DNA of 64,000 nucleotides from Apoda limacodes. Taxonomy: Eukaryota; Arthropoda; Insecta; Lepidoptera; Limacodidae. The notes under the pieces were generated by a model. The model saw only the letters and a program-made list of their open reading frames with translations, was not told the DNA's origin and did no database searches. The translations under genes were made by a program, and so were the position numbers. Shown piece after piece: positions 1 to 11,309 of the stretch. The stretch spans positions 20,979,901-21,043,900 of the forward strand of contig OX291549.1 in assembly GCA_946406115.1 (NCBI GenBank), written 5' to 3'. Within the stretch, counting starts at the first letter, position 1. Each line of letters opens with the position of its first letter.

Positions 1-754
1 CGATAGAAAAAAAACTGTAAAAGACCTCCTTTTTTTTTCGTTTTTAACCGCTCTTTGTTAACGTAATAACATTAAAATTCATATTATTGGCTAGCTAATT
101 AGATAGTCCATGGTTGTTTTTACTGAAATCTAAAAAAATCGAGAGAGTTTTCAAGGTAATCCCTTAAAACCGATTTGACGCTCACGTTCACTTATACTGA
201 AAAGCGATGTGGTCTTTTGTCTCGCTCAAGTGCACTTGGTATTAAATAGCTGTGTTTCAAACTGACATATACGGTGGGCGGGTAAATCCTAAAATTTTAA
301 GTCAGGGTACCGGGTCTTAAATTTCTACTGTTATTTAACATACAACGTTAAACTTTGGATGAATGTTTGTTAACTATGCGTGTATTTATGTTTCGGTCTG
401 AAAGTAGCAAATAGTGTGGAGTGAACGAGCATTCAGTTAAATGACAAAGGCAAGAAACTGGTAGGTACTTACTATACTTAATTTTGTTGTTCACAAGCGA
501 AACCACAAAATAAAACTAATTTATAATACCTAATTATATCCTTGGCACGATATCACCTGACTTGTCGCAGCGCCTGGGTGGAATTGATAATCACAAAGTG
601 GTAATTTTATTTTAGTTATTGCCTTGCCATTTGTAATAAAATACATAATATTATGATGTGATTTGATTATTTAAATAGTTATATCATAACTAAAGCACTG
701 TCTCAGAACCTTTTGTCTGTAAGCGGCTTTTTGAAGCCTTTTTAGGGTTCCGTA
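1..754. other. AT-rich sequence, nothing recognised
   Basis: No open frame with coding character, no repeat family shared with the rest of the window, and no RNA gene was seen here. Confidence 0.5.
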
Positions 755-1312
755 CACAGAGAGAAAATATATTGTCCGAATTAAAAACCTGTTTATTAAA
801 ATGCGTTAATACTACATTTTATAAATTTTAATAAACTATAATTTTAAGTACATTTTATTAATTTCAAATAATTTTTACTTCGGATTACAAAATTTTACAA
901 ATCCTATTAAACTTTCCTCGAATTTATGAGTATTAACTAAAGATTACAAAAAGTTTACAAACATCTTTCTTAGAATTAGTGAAGTTTACTAATAACAAAC
1001 ATCATATCCTACCGCTACGAATCAAAGTTGACGTCACGCGTCCTACATCGCGCTATTGAAGTTACTTCGATAGTTCGCATATATACAAACCGAATCGCTA
1101 CTGAAGTAGACCAAGGCGTTCTCCAGGCATAACTCCTCACCTGGCGGGGATTTCTCGTTTTCCGCCGCTTCACAGTTGGTGACCATGAGCTGAACAAATT
1201 GGACACACCTCCTGCCGCAGCCCTTCATCTACCAGGCACACGAACCAATGGTTCAATCGTACGCTTCGCATTGCAGAGATTCATCAGGACCTATCAGTGT
1301 AAACCGTTGTGT
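755..1312 (-). repeat. Unnamed dispersed repeat R1, copy A
   Basis: This stretch reads, in reverse complement, as a diverged copy of 45738-46430. Shared landmarks in order are the 'attaaaatgcgttaatacta' block near 800, 'gacgtcacgcgtc' and 'catcgcgctat' near 1031-1056, 'ataactcctcacctgg' near 1128-1143, and 'gtacgcttcgcat' near 1260. It has no long frame of its own; the short frames here are shadows. Copy C is longer in the middle by roughly 100 bp. I do not recognise the family. A third, partial copy lies at 12800-12975. No terminal repeats or poly-A tail were evident, so its class is open. Confidence 0.75.
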
Positions 1313-1918
1313 AAGCGTGTTACGTTATTTCATTCCAATAAATTTTACTTGTTTTTCGTGAACAACAAGACTAGATTTATTCCTTTTAGTAAACACAATA
1401 AGTAAAAGTCATTGGTAACCGTCAGTGTAATTTACGTGTCCTCGGAATTACTTATATTTTATTATATATTTAGGAGTAACTTTCCACAGAAAGAACTGAT
1501 TGTAAAATAAATAATAATGCACTTCATTGTGTAGGGTGAGGCTTTCAAAATACGACTGGGGTTTTTAAATAACATTTATATATTTTTATTTTTTTAATAA
1601 ATAAACATCAACCATAATAGAGTCATATAAACTTTTAAAGAAAATTGTTTTCAATGATAAATGCAATAAGTATAATGCTACAGAACCCTTTGCTTTTGTG
1701 ACTGCGACATGCACTTGACCGAATTTTACTATTGAACATTTCTTGAATAATTTCCAGTAGTTTTATCACTGCATAGACTACCTACTTGGGATTCAGATAA
1801 AAGACCTATTTAGAATATTCCACGTACTTAGTTCTCAGGTGAGTTATGCTTTACTGTCTTATCAGATTCTTTGCGCCTTAACTGGTATTAGTTGTTTTTC
1901 AGGGTTTATTTTATAACG
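1313..1918. other. Nothing recognised
   Basis: AT-rich sequence with only short chance frames. Confidence 0.45.
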
Positions 1919-1975
1919 TACTAGCTTTTGCCCCCGACTTCGTACCGTGTACCTGGAACCCTGGAACTACTTTCA
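1919..1975 (+). repeat. Fragment of the 'tagcttttgcccgcg' repeat
   Basis: It begins 'actagcttttgcccccgac', the usual 5' start of a dispersed repeat seen many times in this window (for example 18959, 36374, and reverse copies at 46860, 51120 and 60345). The body is degraded after about 60 bp. Confidence 0.5.
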
Positions 1976-3254
1976 TAGAACAGCAGGGTAACTTTTCTAC
2001 TTGTGTAAAGTAAGCTTGATACAAGATAATTTAAATATGCCGTGCGATTGAAATTGGGATAACCTTCAAGAGTCAGCTCCAATCTGTTGACGTAGCAAGT
2101 TGAGGAATAGGTCTGTCTGAGAGGGTAGCCAGATTACAGATTAAGTTTTGATGCTGTGTTAATTTTTGGGGGTTATAATCGAAAGTGGAAATTTATTATT
2201 TAGAAAATGTACTATTAATTCATTACAAAAAAGTTGAAATGTAAATTCAATAAAAAAAAATTACATACTAGACCTGGTTTTTGACTATTTTTTAAGGTGT
2301 AGTTGCCATGTGATATTACATAAATAAAATAATAAATACCATCACGACACTTTCCCGAATCTCACGTTTCACCGATGGTATTCACACCACAACCACCATA
2401 AGCGTCATAGGTGGTGAGCCTATCGTCGGTCGTGCCGGGCACAACCCAGAGTCGAGTCAACTTTAGAATTAACAAATTGTAACAATGTAACACTCTAGGC
2501 ATATAATTATTACATTTAAATGTTTTTGAAGGCATTTGCATTCAAAAAAACATAAACATATATGTATTTCCAAATCCGCATTTAAGATGATTACGATATA
2601 GAACGAGAGCAAAGCTCACCTCTCAAAGGGACAGCACTGAAAGCAAAAATGTAACTCATCCATGCTTACAATTTACACCAAACAAAACAAGACAAACGAC
2701 TTGCCTTTCAACGAATGTCAGACGAAAATCAAATACATCAAAGAGCCGTTTATGTATCGTGTTTCGAAATAAAACACTCGCCATCGCCGACGCCGGTAGA
2801 GGGCGGCACTGGTGATTGCATCGGCGGCGGCGGCGGAGCGGCGTACATCCGGAGTGCTTGCATCCTTGCCGTACCTCGTAATTCTCTCAATCAGATAAAT
2901 AAATTAAATCAACATATTTGATATCTCTAATGAGAACTAACTAGGTACAGTAATGAACCCGGTTCTAGCTATCGATAAGCAATTTTGCTTTTTGCAGTTT
3001 GCACAGCAGATATTGGCTTGCATTCTAAATTTGTATTGTTATATGAATAAGGTTATTTATCAATAATTACAAATGTTTGTAATTACCGCTGTACGCTCTC
3101 GATAGTTGGCATCGACTGTGGAAACCTATGGTTGGTAGGTCCACACTCAGGGTATACAGGCTACCCTGTATTTATGAGCTATGAAAAATGAAAACTTCTG
3201 ATTTCAGCAGCAGAGGTAACGGTTTACCTAAGCATGATAAGACATAATAATAAT
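1976..3254. other. Unassigned sequence with two GC-rich patches
   Basis: Mostly AT-rich. Patches near 2340-2460 and 2775-2880 are much richer in GC; the second contains a short GGC run. The 68-codon frame at 2715-2921 crosses the second patch but resembles nothing I know. No gene can be supported. Confidence 0.4.
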
Positions 3255-3425
3255 CACTACCATAACATATTATAAAACAAAGTCTGCCCGCCGCGTCTAT
3301 TTGCCTGTCTGTCTATGTGAACGCGATAAACTCAGAAACTACCCATGCAAAGCGAGGATGAAAAAATTATATATAGGTACTCCTTATTGCACCCGTGCCA
3401 AGCTGAGCCGGTGCTCGCTAATACA
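3255..3425 (-). repeat. Degenerate copy of the 'tagcttttgcccgcg' repeat
   Basis: Reverse-oriented relic: 'atattataaaac' at the left, a 'ctgtctgtctatgtgaacgc' stretch, 'ctcagaaactacc', and a GC-rich right end 'gtgccaagctgagccgg'. The order matches the better copies at 46860-47215 and 51120-51353, but divergence is high. Confidence 0.4.
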
Positions 3426-3985
3426 TGAATCATAAATAATATAAGAATGCTAATGTCAAAATTACCCTGGATTCTGAGATCTGAAAGTAATGTGGTTTTG
3501 AGACTAGCTTTGCACAGTTTGCATTGAGCAGTTCAACTTTTAACTCAAACATAGAAGTAAGAGGCGTCTTCGTGCAGCAAGTGACTTGCGCCACCTATGA
3601 GGCAGGGCAAATATGGGGCTGCAGACGGCAGCAAACCATTATAACCTCAGTCATGAAAGCTAGACACTCCAAAAGAGGGCAAGTGTAACCCTCGTAGACT
3701 ACCAAGCCTGCTATCTGGGCAGAATCCGGCGTTAAACTGGTGCTAACCAGTTGACGTAAAACCAAAAGACTTTAATTTTTATTATTTTAATTTATCCTGA
3801 CTACTATACATAGAAGCTCTGGACGGCTGTTGATTTTAGATCCATATAGCCTGACATAAACTTGTCGTCATAGTAATCTTCAATGGAGGGATATTAGGTA
3901 CTTACTTCTTACTACTAGTTTACTTGCTTATTGTTTGCGATGTGATATATATTATACTAGTCTTCGATGCATATTATTTTTTTGT
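3426..3985. other. Unassigned, GC-richer patch at 3540-3780
   Basis: The patch is less AT-rich than its flanks and could be a decayed retroelement, but I cannot align it to anything else in the window. Confidence 0.35.
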
Positions 3986-4049
3986 AATTTACCACATGCT
4001 ATTGCAGCAAGATTCTAGGAAATGGAATAGCAATAGCATGTGGTAAATT
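3986..4049. other. Perfect 20 bp hairpin, 24 nt loop
   Basis: The left arm 3986-4005 (AATTTACCACATGCTATTGC) is exactly reverse-complementary to 4030-4049. The 64 nt foldback is about the size of a small pre-microRNA but could equally be a tiny palindromic MITE. There is no evidence of expression. Confidence 0.7.
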
Positions 4050-4132
4050 TTCAAAATGGAACATTAGCGATTTTATCCAGTCTTCAATTTTTATCTTACA
4101 GTGCAACTTGATTTGTCAGAAAACGACGATAG

Positions 4133-4563
4133 AGAGCGCGTTCGTTCTCGGATGCAGAATCATTACTTTCATTACTTTTGCCACCTGTCATCCGTTCGTT
4201 TAGCATTGGTATCAAAAATATCAAAATTTGAGTATCATCTGTGACAAACTGTCATGCGTTTGTTTACGATATTTTTGTTATTTTTGTCACTTTTGCCGCC
4301 GAAAAATGAAACTTTAGACCCATGTCTGGAGGTGGGGTTTTTGTGTTAATCTGTCAAACTGCCTATACATATTCATTGTTTATGGTAGTGTGTGTGTGTT
4401 TCATCGTAGTGTGCGTACACGTCAAGCGTTCGTTTTGCAAGTTTTGTAACCAAAAATTTTGTTAGTAACGTTTCAAAGCTAAACGAACGGTGGCAAAACT
4501 GGCGTTATCAAAAGTGTGAAAAGTATCATTCGTGGGAACTCTTAATCCCAGAACGAACGCGCC
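4133..4563. mobile_element. MITE-like element with ~110 bp imperfect inverted repeats
   Basis: The left arm starts 'gcgcgttcgttctcgg' (4137) and continues through 'acttttgccacc' and 'gttcgtttagc' near 4205. The right arm, read in reverse from about 4563, gives 'gcgcgttcgttctggg', then 'actttt', 'ttgccaccgttcgtttagc'. The 431 bp unit has no transposase frame. It ends about 30 bp before the hAT element at 4598. Exact ends and target-site duplication were not resolved. Confidence 0.6.
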
Positions 4564-4597
4564 CATAGATTAAATACGCAATCTTGTTCTTCACAAG

Positions 4598-5585
4598 TAG
4601 GGAATGCAATCCCGCAAGATAATTTTATTCCAGGTATTTGCGGGACTAAACCATCTTGGTCCCGCTGGATCCAGGTATTTGCGAGATCCAGCAGGGTGGA
4701 CTTAGACCTCTCGATTCCATCATAATAATAAAGACATAACAAATTAGTTTTCATTGATCTAATTTTGATATAAATTACCTTTGATTTAAAAAGATCTCGT
4801 AAATCCGAGGAGGTGCAGAAAACTCGGAATGGAAAACCATCTTTTGACACCATGCGTGATACCCTCTTTTCTACGGTGCTGTTTTCGCTTGGAAAGTGGT
4901 CAGTAATTTTATGCTTCTTTACCGAGATGCTCGAGGTCGAGGTTCATAGTTGAGGTTGAGGTTTACACTGAGCCGATGTCGACGAACTAGACATCGATGC
5001 AGTTGTAGAAGCGGTAGCACTTTCGGCCTCATCTGGTGCTCTTGTTGTGTCGATTTTGTGTTATGACTTTAAATGTACATGTAAACCTTTTGTCGAACGT
5101 CCGGTCGTTTTAATTATTGATTTACACAACTTACATTTTGCAGTTTTTGAATCTTCTGCCTTTGAAAAGTACTTCCATACAGGAATAATACCACAAAAGT
5201 CCCTATACAATGTTTCCGACATTATTGCATGTAAAAAACTTAGCAAGTTCAGTTCACTTTGATTTGTCTAACGAAAACCATCAATATTTTATGAATAAAT
5301 CACTATGTTGCTGTATAATTACAAATTGTAACTGGAAAATTTAAGTGAAACAAATAAGAGGGCGGGATGGGATTATCTTTCCTTCCCCGCACACCGTTTC
5401 CCTAGGCGCCATCGCTGCCAGTGGCACGCGCCGCCGCGTGCAGTGTAACACGTTTGGTTAATGCATCTTTGTAATCCCGCCAGTCCAGCGGGATCCCGCA
5501 TAATTTTCGACCGAGATTAGTCCAGCAAAATTTATGCGGGATCCCGGTATTTCGGGATCCAGGTATCCCGGGATTGCATTCCCTA
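4598..5585 (-). mobile_element. Internally deleted hAT DNA transposon
   Basis: The termini are inverted repeats: TAGGGAATGCAATCCCG at 4598 and its reverse complement ending at 5585. They are flanked by an 8 bp target-site duplication with one mismatch (ttcacaag at 4590-4597, tacacaag at 5586-5593). Eight-base duplications and a YAGGG-type terminus are hallmarks of the hAT superfamily. The 988 bp element is far shorter than an autonomous hAT (usually 2.5 kb or more) and keeps only the 5' part of a transposase on the minus strand. GC-rich sub-terminal segments with repeated 'gcgggatcc' sit inside both ends. It is non-autonomous and inactive. Confidence 0.85.
4785..5246 (-). pseudogene. hAT transposase N-terminal remnant (BED zinc finger)
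   Basis: Reading down from 5246, the frame gives a BED-type zinc finger: 'VWKYFSKAEDSKTAKCKLC' with the two cysteines, then 'STKGLHVHLKS' with the histidine region, typical of hAT transposases that bind element ends. A TAA follows at the position where the second zinc-binding histidine would be approached. The same frame continues through a serine/threonine-rich linker and one more stop into 'KKHKITDHF', then 'VSRMVSKDGFPF', a segment that commonly follows the finger in hAT proteins. After about 'LFKSK' similarity ends, consistent with an internal deletion that removed the catalytic domain. There are two in-frame stops and no net frameshift across the retained part. Confidence 0.75.
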
Positions 5586-5593
5586 TACACAAG

Positions 5594-6085
5594 TGAAAGA
5601 AGTAATTTTTTTTGTAATTTTTTTTAAATGATTCATTATTACGTGATATGAAGCACGTGATTCAAATATTAAAGTCACTAGTTACAGATATATACATAAA
5701 ACTTTATCATATGAAATCAATTAGTTCATCGAATGCCTTAAGTAATAGTCATTTTAGTCATTTTAGGATATACGGTGGCGTATAAATTAAATTGGTTGAT
5801 TGTACATACATATATGTAGAGGGGCAGATGTTATATCTACCAACTTGTCTGAATTAATAGGTAGATCGTACTTAATATAACATTATGGTCGTCTAGCAAT
5901 GGCCATTACACCTAAGATATCTTCTATATATATTTCCCTCTGAGGGGTAAAACCAAAGGGCAAAACAGTCTTACATAAAAGTGAAATATTAAATTCCTTG
6001 AGATAAACGAGACGTTGCACTGGACTATAAAAGTGGATAAATTACTACTAAGATGCAAAATATCGTCGGCACGTATTCAATTATA
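5594..6085. other. Nothing recognised
   Basis: AT-rich sequence without coding frames or repeats shared with the window. Confidence 0.45.
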
Positions 6086-6310
6086 TAATACTAGCTTTTG
6101 TCAGTATCTCTGCCCGCTCTTAATTCGGTTATCAGTGTGAGATTCAATGGCAACTCCTTAATTTTAGTAAAACAACTGACTCACGCTTTACATTTTTAAG
6201 AAGCCTATGTCCTGCCGCATCGTGTTTTATCGAAATCAGTTCAGCGGTTTAGCCATAAAGAGGTTACAAGCAGTCAGACATTTTCGCATTTATAATATAA
6301 GTATGGATAT
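6086..6310 (+). repeat. 'tagcttttgcccgcg' repeat, diverged copy
   Basis: Starts 'ctagcttttgtcag', has 'ttcggttatcagtgtgagatt', 'aagcctatgtcctg', 'atcgaaatcagttcagcgg', and ends 'cgcatttataatataagtat'. This order and the 3' end match the other copies. The mechanism of spread is unknown to me; it has no frame. Confidence 0.65.
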
Positions 6311-7533
6311 AACTACACCATACTTTACAATTTTGTTATTGTAACTTGAAATTTAAACATTTATTTATATTTATAATATTACCATATTATGGTATTTTGT
6401 ATTTCTACAATACAAACTCTAATTCTAAAAAAAGGAATATATTCATCTTAAATCCTTTAAAATATTCTTTTAACTAAATACCAAATTCAATTTTGTCAGG
6501 AAAATAGAGTTTGACGAAAACCACTGGTATTGTATTATCAGCGCTAGACGAATGAATAGCCAGAAGCGACGCAAAGCTCCCGTTTCCAACGCTTCGTCCC
6601 CCGCCGTCAGGGTTGCCAAAAATATCTTGGGCAATTTATTTTTAATGTAGAAAAAAAAAAATTTAATGTATTATAATGTAGAAAATTAGACTTATAATTT
6701 TCTAAACTTTATAGTGTTAAACGTGCTTACGTTCTAATATCATCTATTGTTTCTAGGCAAAAAGGGCAATTAACTATCTATTCTATGTATTATAGTAAAT
6801 ATTGGATAATTTTCTGTCTTATTATGTATGGATTTATGCGACTTCAAATAATACAGTTAACTCTAGGTGGATTCCAAACATAACCTATATATAAATGGGA
6901 AAGTTTCCTTGACATTACAGTACGAAAAAGCATCAGATTGGTCCTGATTTTCGGCACAAGACACCTTTTATCTAATTGAGTGATCCCACGTGAATGGATT
7001 TTCCTGCGGGTTTTACCGCGAGGCATTATTTATCTTTTATGTTATATCATTACCTCAAACCGAAGGAACTTATCTACCTGATTGGCCCAGAGATTGCTGG
7101 AGAGACGAGAAAGGTAATAAGATACTTGCTATTCCTATCAAGAGTATCCATGATAATAGGTGTTCCCGCGGGTGACTCTGCGGAAGTGCTATTCCTTCAT
7201 TTGCAACCGTTAAACGGGGTGACTTGAGTTTTTACACAAAAGTAGCTTTAAGCTCAGAGAACAACATTAAGTATATCCCAGTTAATCGAGAACTATTTCA
7301 TTTGATTTTTATTTCGATTCTAGTGTTTGATAAATATTAAATTACCAAGAGTGAAAACCCTAAGTATCTCGCCCATTTCATTTTTACGCCCGCCCGACTC
7401 TCACGGAGCTGCCACAGTACCTACAATACGATAGTGTAATGTCGCGTCGTGCTTTGCCGAAGGCAACGAGATTCTTCAACAAGATCTTTTCCACTGAACA
7501 AAGCTTCACGTCCCTGACCTTCCAAGACTTGTC
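6311..7533. other. Nothing recognised
   Basis: AT-rich with overlapping short frames at 6990-7227 in two phases that resemble no protein. No supported gene. Confidence 0.45.
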
Positions 7534-7597
7534 AATTATGCGGGTTTGAGAAAATTATGCGGGTTTGAGAAAATTATGCAGGTTTTAGAAAATTATA
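7534..7597. repeat. Three tandem copies of a ~20 bp unit
   Basis: The unit 'attatgcgggtttgagaaaa' is repeated three times, the third with two changes. Confidence 0.85.
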
Positions 7598-7764
7598 CCT
7601 ATACTTACTTTTATTACTAACTGTAAAAAGAAGAATTGCTAATAAATTCAAGTGTTTCTTCATTTCGTGATAAAGTCGCATTTGTCTATCGGAAACGTTA
7701 CCGTTGGGCGTGGTCAGGTACTCTAATTGGTGACCGCCTATAGGCACATTTTTCTCTTAGCTCT

Positions 7765-7925
7765 TCTCTCTCTTAGCTCCTTCGTGCTTCGGAGGGCAAG
7801 TTAAACCGTTGTCCTGACCGTTTTTTATATTATGATAGCAGCCGTAAAGTCAAGTTAGAGCCCTTATAGGCAGCTTGAAAACCCTGACTGTCGAGTGGCC
7901 AATTCGCATTGAACGAGCATGGTTG
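7765..7925 (+). mobile_element. Probable LINE 3' untranslated remnant
   Basis: The stretch 'gctccttcgtgcttcggagg', 'caagttaaaccgttgtcctg', then 'gtcaagttagagccct' resembles 3' ends of LINEs I associate with lepidopteran genomes. It carries no frame. The assignment is from memory only. Confidence 0.35.
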
Positions 7926-8040
7926 ACTAAAGCCTAAGTCTTCTTCATGAAGAACAGCAAGTGTAGGTTTCGGAATCCAAAGATATAACCACCGACTCCG
8001 AACAGCCAACTCCTTGATATGATACTCGAGTAAGTATCTA

Positions 8041-8084
8041 AGTGTAAGACTGTAAGCTTGTTTGCCACCTTAGTAGTATAAAAA
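8041..8084 (+). mobile_element. Extreme 3' tail of LINE family 2
   Basis: 'gcttgtttgccaccttagta' followed by 'gtataaaaa' is identical to the end of the copy at 63011-63232 and near-identical to 57130-57160. It is a 5'-truncated insertion of only some 40 bp. Confidence 0.7.
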
Positions 8085-8904
8085 GTCAGAACAATATTAT
8101 AGATACAGTTACTTATGCATGAAATGTTCATGTAGGAGTAGTTAGTAGGTAGGCATAACATTACCTAATATTATTGTAAATACTATTACTGTGAACCGAG
8201 ACTGTCCTATTACCTTCTAAATCACATTGCGACATGGCAACAGTCCAAAGATACGACCTTGAGGAGGTCTATCAACCATGTCACATTGGCTCGTCGCTAG
8301 GGAAATCAGCACGTTGACTTATCTCATCTCATTAGGCGTAGTTCCGATTGCTTTAGAGGGCAAGACCATCCAATTCGACACGTAAACCTCAAGAGGATTT
8401 AACGTGACAATCACGAAAACGTCTTTTATATAAATTGACTTGAACTAAAACCTTTAATATTAGTTTAAAAAATAAGTAAAATAAGCTTTTGACAGCGGCT
8501 CCACCCGCTCTAAATTTGGTTATCGTCGTGGGATTTAAGTGAATTTCTGTAACAGTTATTTCCGCGGGAACTTCTGATTTTAACGGGATATAAAGATGAA
8601 ACCATTAAGATGTCCTTCTTTATGTCTTCAGCTATCTCTTTGTGTTGAATTTCAACTTAATCGAATGCTCAGTTGTCGCATGATTGGGTAATAAACAAAA
8701 AAAACTTACAAACTTGCAAATTTATAAAATTAGTAGAAATACTAGCGCTTTTAACTAGGCGTTTTCAATTATGCCTAGTATATCGATACAAACGTTTGCC
8801 TTTACATGAAATATTAAAATTACATTATTCTTCATACATCGAATATGATAATTTTGTTTTTTTTATAATTTAGATAATAATGATTCAATATTAATATTAA
8901 TTAA
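8085..8904. other. Unassigned, with a repeat fragment near 8462-8600
   Basis: The fragment 'aagcttttgacagcggctcc' followed by 'ttggttatcgtcgtgggat' belongs to the 'tagcttttgcccgcg' family. The rest shows nothing recognisable. Confidence 0.45.
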
Positions 8905-9067
8905 AATAATAAATCTTTTTGGACATTAACACACAGCGCCGTCTGTTCCCAAACCAAGGAAAGCTTGTGCTATGGATACCGGACACATATATATATATAC
9001 TTTTTTTTTGTAAATACATACATTTTATATATAGAAAAAACCCAGTCCCAAGACAAACACAAATCAT
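8905..9067 (-). mobile_element. SINE 3' part (copy F)
   Basis: In reverse complement this gives 'aatgatttgtgtttgtcttg', 'gtatgtatttac', 'cacaagctttccttgg', 'cagacggcgctgtgtg' and a 'aatgtcc' end, the 3' body of the tRNA-derived SINE seen complete at 39718-39995. The tRNA-like head is missing. It adjoins the left end of the fold-back element. Confidence 0.75.
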
Positions 9068-9986
9068 TACCGCCCATGAATTCTATAAACGCGCGCTTTG
9101 CCTTTTTCAAAGAACAAGCCCGTGGGAGTAATTTAGGTCTTAGCACCCGCTTTGCCTGCACGCAAGGTTGTCAGGTCTTTTAACCAAAAAGCTGGACAGT
9201 CCAGTTCGTTTAGGACGTTTGAGTAAAAAGGCCGGACATCTTTAATTTTTCAGTCTTAGTATAACACAAAAAAAAAAATCTTAAGTCAGGTGGATGGAGT
9301 GAAACCAATATAAAAAAAATTTGCAAATTTAAAAACCTATAATAGCCGGTCTGGCCGGACACCGTCTAATTTGGCCACTCACGCAACCGGACATATGCTG
9401 ATGTTTGTTCATGTTTACAATACCGAAACAAAATGCACTACAATGTTAGTTGGTCCCCTGGCTCAGTGGGTAATGATCTGACTGCTGAATCGAGGGGCAT
9501 GGGTGGGTTCGATTCCCGTACAAAACAAACATTAATGATTTGTGTTTGTCTTGGGACTGGGTTTTTTCTATATATACTTTTTTTTGTAAATACATACATT
9601 TTACGCCCAGTCCCAGGCGGCCGGATAAAGCCGGACACAGTCAGGCTCTTTGGTTGGGTGAGTGGCTAAATTAGACGGTGTCCGGCCAGACCGGCTATTA
9701 TAGGTTTTTAAATTTGCAAATTTTTTTTATATTGGTTTCACTCCGTCCACCTGACTTAAGAATTTTTCTTGTTATAACACTAAGACTGAAAAATTAAAGA
9801 TGTCCGGCCTTTTTACTCAAACGTCCTAAACGAACTGGACTGTCCAGCTTTTTGGTTAAAAGACCTGACAACCTTGCGTGCAGGCAAAGCGGGTGCTAAG
9901 ACCTAAATTATTCCCACGGGCTTGTTCTTTGAAAAACTTTCCTGAAGGCAAAGCGCGCGTTTAAAGAATTCATGGGCGGTAATGAT
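9063..9986. mobile_element. Fold-back element with ~330 bp inverted arms
   Basis: The left arm 9063-9388 and right arm 9652-9986 are reverse complements with few differences. They run from 'atcattaccgcccatgaatt' at the outer end to 'gccactcacgcaacc' at the inner end. The 263 bp loop contains a SINE fragment (copy G) and 'aagccggacacag' sequence. There is no transposase frame; the frames at 9433-9669 and 9438-9638 are shadows. Transcription of either strand would give a hairpin of more than 300 bp. A target-site duplication was not identified, so inverted duplication is an alternative to a fold-back transposon. Confidence 0.85.
9456..9605 (+). mobile_element. SINE fragment (copy G) in the fold-back loop
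   Basis: The tRNA-like head has 'tggctcagtgggtaatgatc' (A-box region) and 'gggttcgattccc' (B box), followed by 'aatgatttgtgtttgtcttg'. After 'ttttttctatata' the sequence switches to the opposite strand of the SINE body ('gtaaatacatacatttta'). It is therefore rearranged and incomplete. Confidence 0.75.
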
Positions 9987-11309
9987 GCGCATATTCCATC
10001 ATTATTTATAAAAGCTGAACAGCTGCAATATATAAACTACGCGCCAACCCACCAATTACAAGTTTTAACTTTAGCCAAAACTTTTTTGTTCATTAATTCT
10101 TAAAAAGTGTTTTTGGTGAGTTAATTTATTATTTCTCTAAATATTTTTATTTATTTTCTCACGACAATGATGAAAAAAATTGTGTGTAACACGGGCGGTA
10201 CTGAAATTACAAACTCAAGTCATTAAAGCTTTCGGCTTAGCCTTCAAAATAGCCTGTAATTATTAATGTTCTCCTTACCACCCTTCATACACAATGTACT
10301 ATTATTGGGGAATAAAAAATGAATACTAGTTATACATTTTAAACACAAGTTCCTGCGAGATATGAATATATAAATTAGTACTGTATGGGTACAGCATTAG
10401 TTTAATGAACAGCTGTCTTTGTTCCCTCGCTCTTTTCAGAAGGGTTATTTAAATAAGGTAGTAAAACTTTCGTTGCACAGCTACGGCAATTTTCTTTCGT
10501 AATTGAATTGGATGGATAAGAGTTTTGCATTATTCTACTCGTAACTGTGGAAAAGGATAAGCTTTTAATTTTTTAATTTACTTAAAATTTACTTTTAGGA
10601 TCAGAATAACTTTCAAAATCAAACCTTTTTTATTAAGTATGTTTTTCAAATTTAAATACCATTTGCCTAGTCTATAATATTTTTAAAGAGGTTTATAAGG
10701 TGGATAGGTATTTATAAGGAGGGGAAGTTTGTAAGTTTGGATATAGGAGATTATCCCTGAAACTATAAGTACTCACCCGATTTCAAAAACTACATGTTTT
10801 GATATTACAGGTTGGAAATAGACGATATTTTACCTATAAACTGCAGCTGCTACCGTTTGTTGAAGATCTTTCCAGGATGTCCTTAACTAAGTACCTAGCT
10901 ATCTAATAATATTATCTCATGACAGTAAAAGCTGAAGTCGCAATGTTGTTCTCGACAGGTTTAATATAAGTTGGCTCGTCTGCTACCAGACTGAGTTTCT
11001 GAGGTGTAATTAAGGAACTGCGACGGAGGAATGCTAATGGTAGTGCAACGAAGATTGTTCTGGAAGCTTGCACCCTTCAGGAATATGAACGTGACCTTGT
11101 TAGCCATAAAGATACTTTAAATGTAAAAGTAAAGAAGCTTTGATTTAAGCAAACCTAAAATTAGCCAAGTTTTTTTATTTTTGATCGAAAGTTTGGTTAG
11201 AGGCAAGTCATAGGTGTCGGCTAAGGTGTCCGTTTAAAAACAGATAAACGCCAATAACCAAATTTATTCTATCTTTTCTCTGACTTCAAGCATCAACCGG
11301 AGAATTAGA
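9987..11309. other. Nothing recognised
   Basis: AT-rich sequence. A slightly GC-richer stretch at 10930-11100 shows no gene features. Confidence 0.45.
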
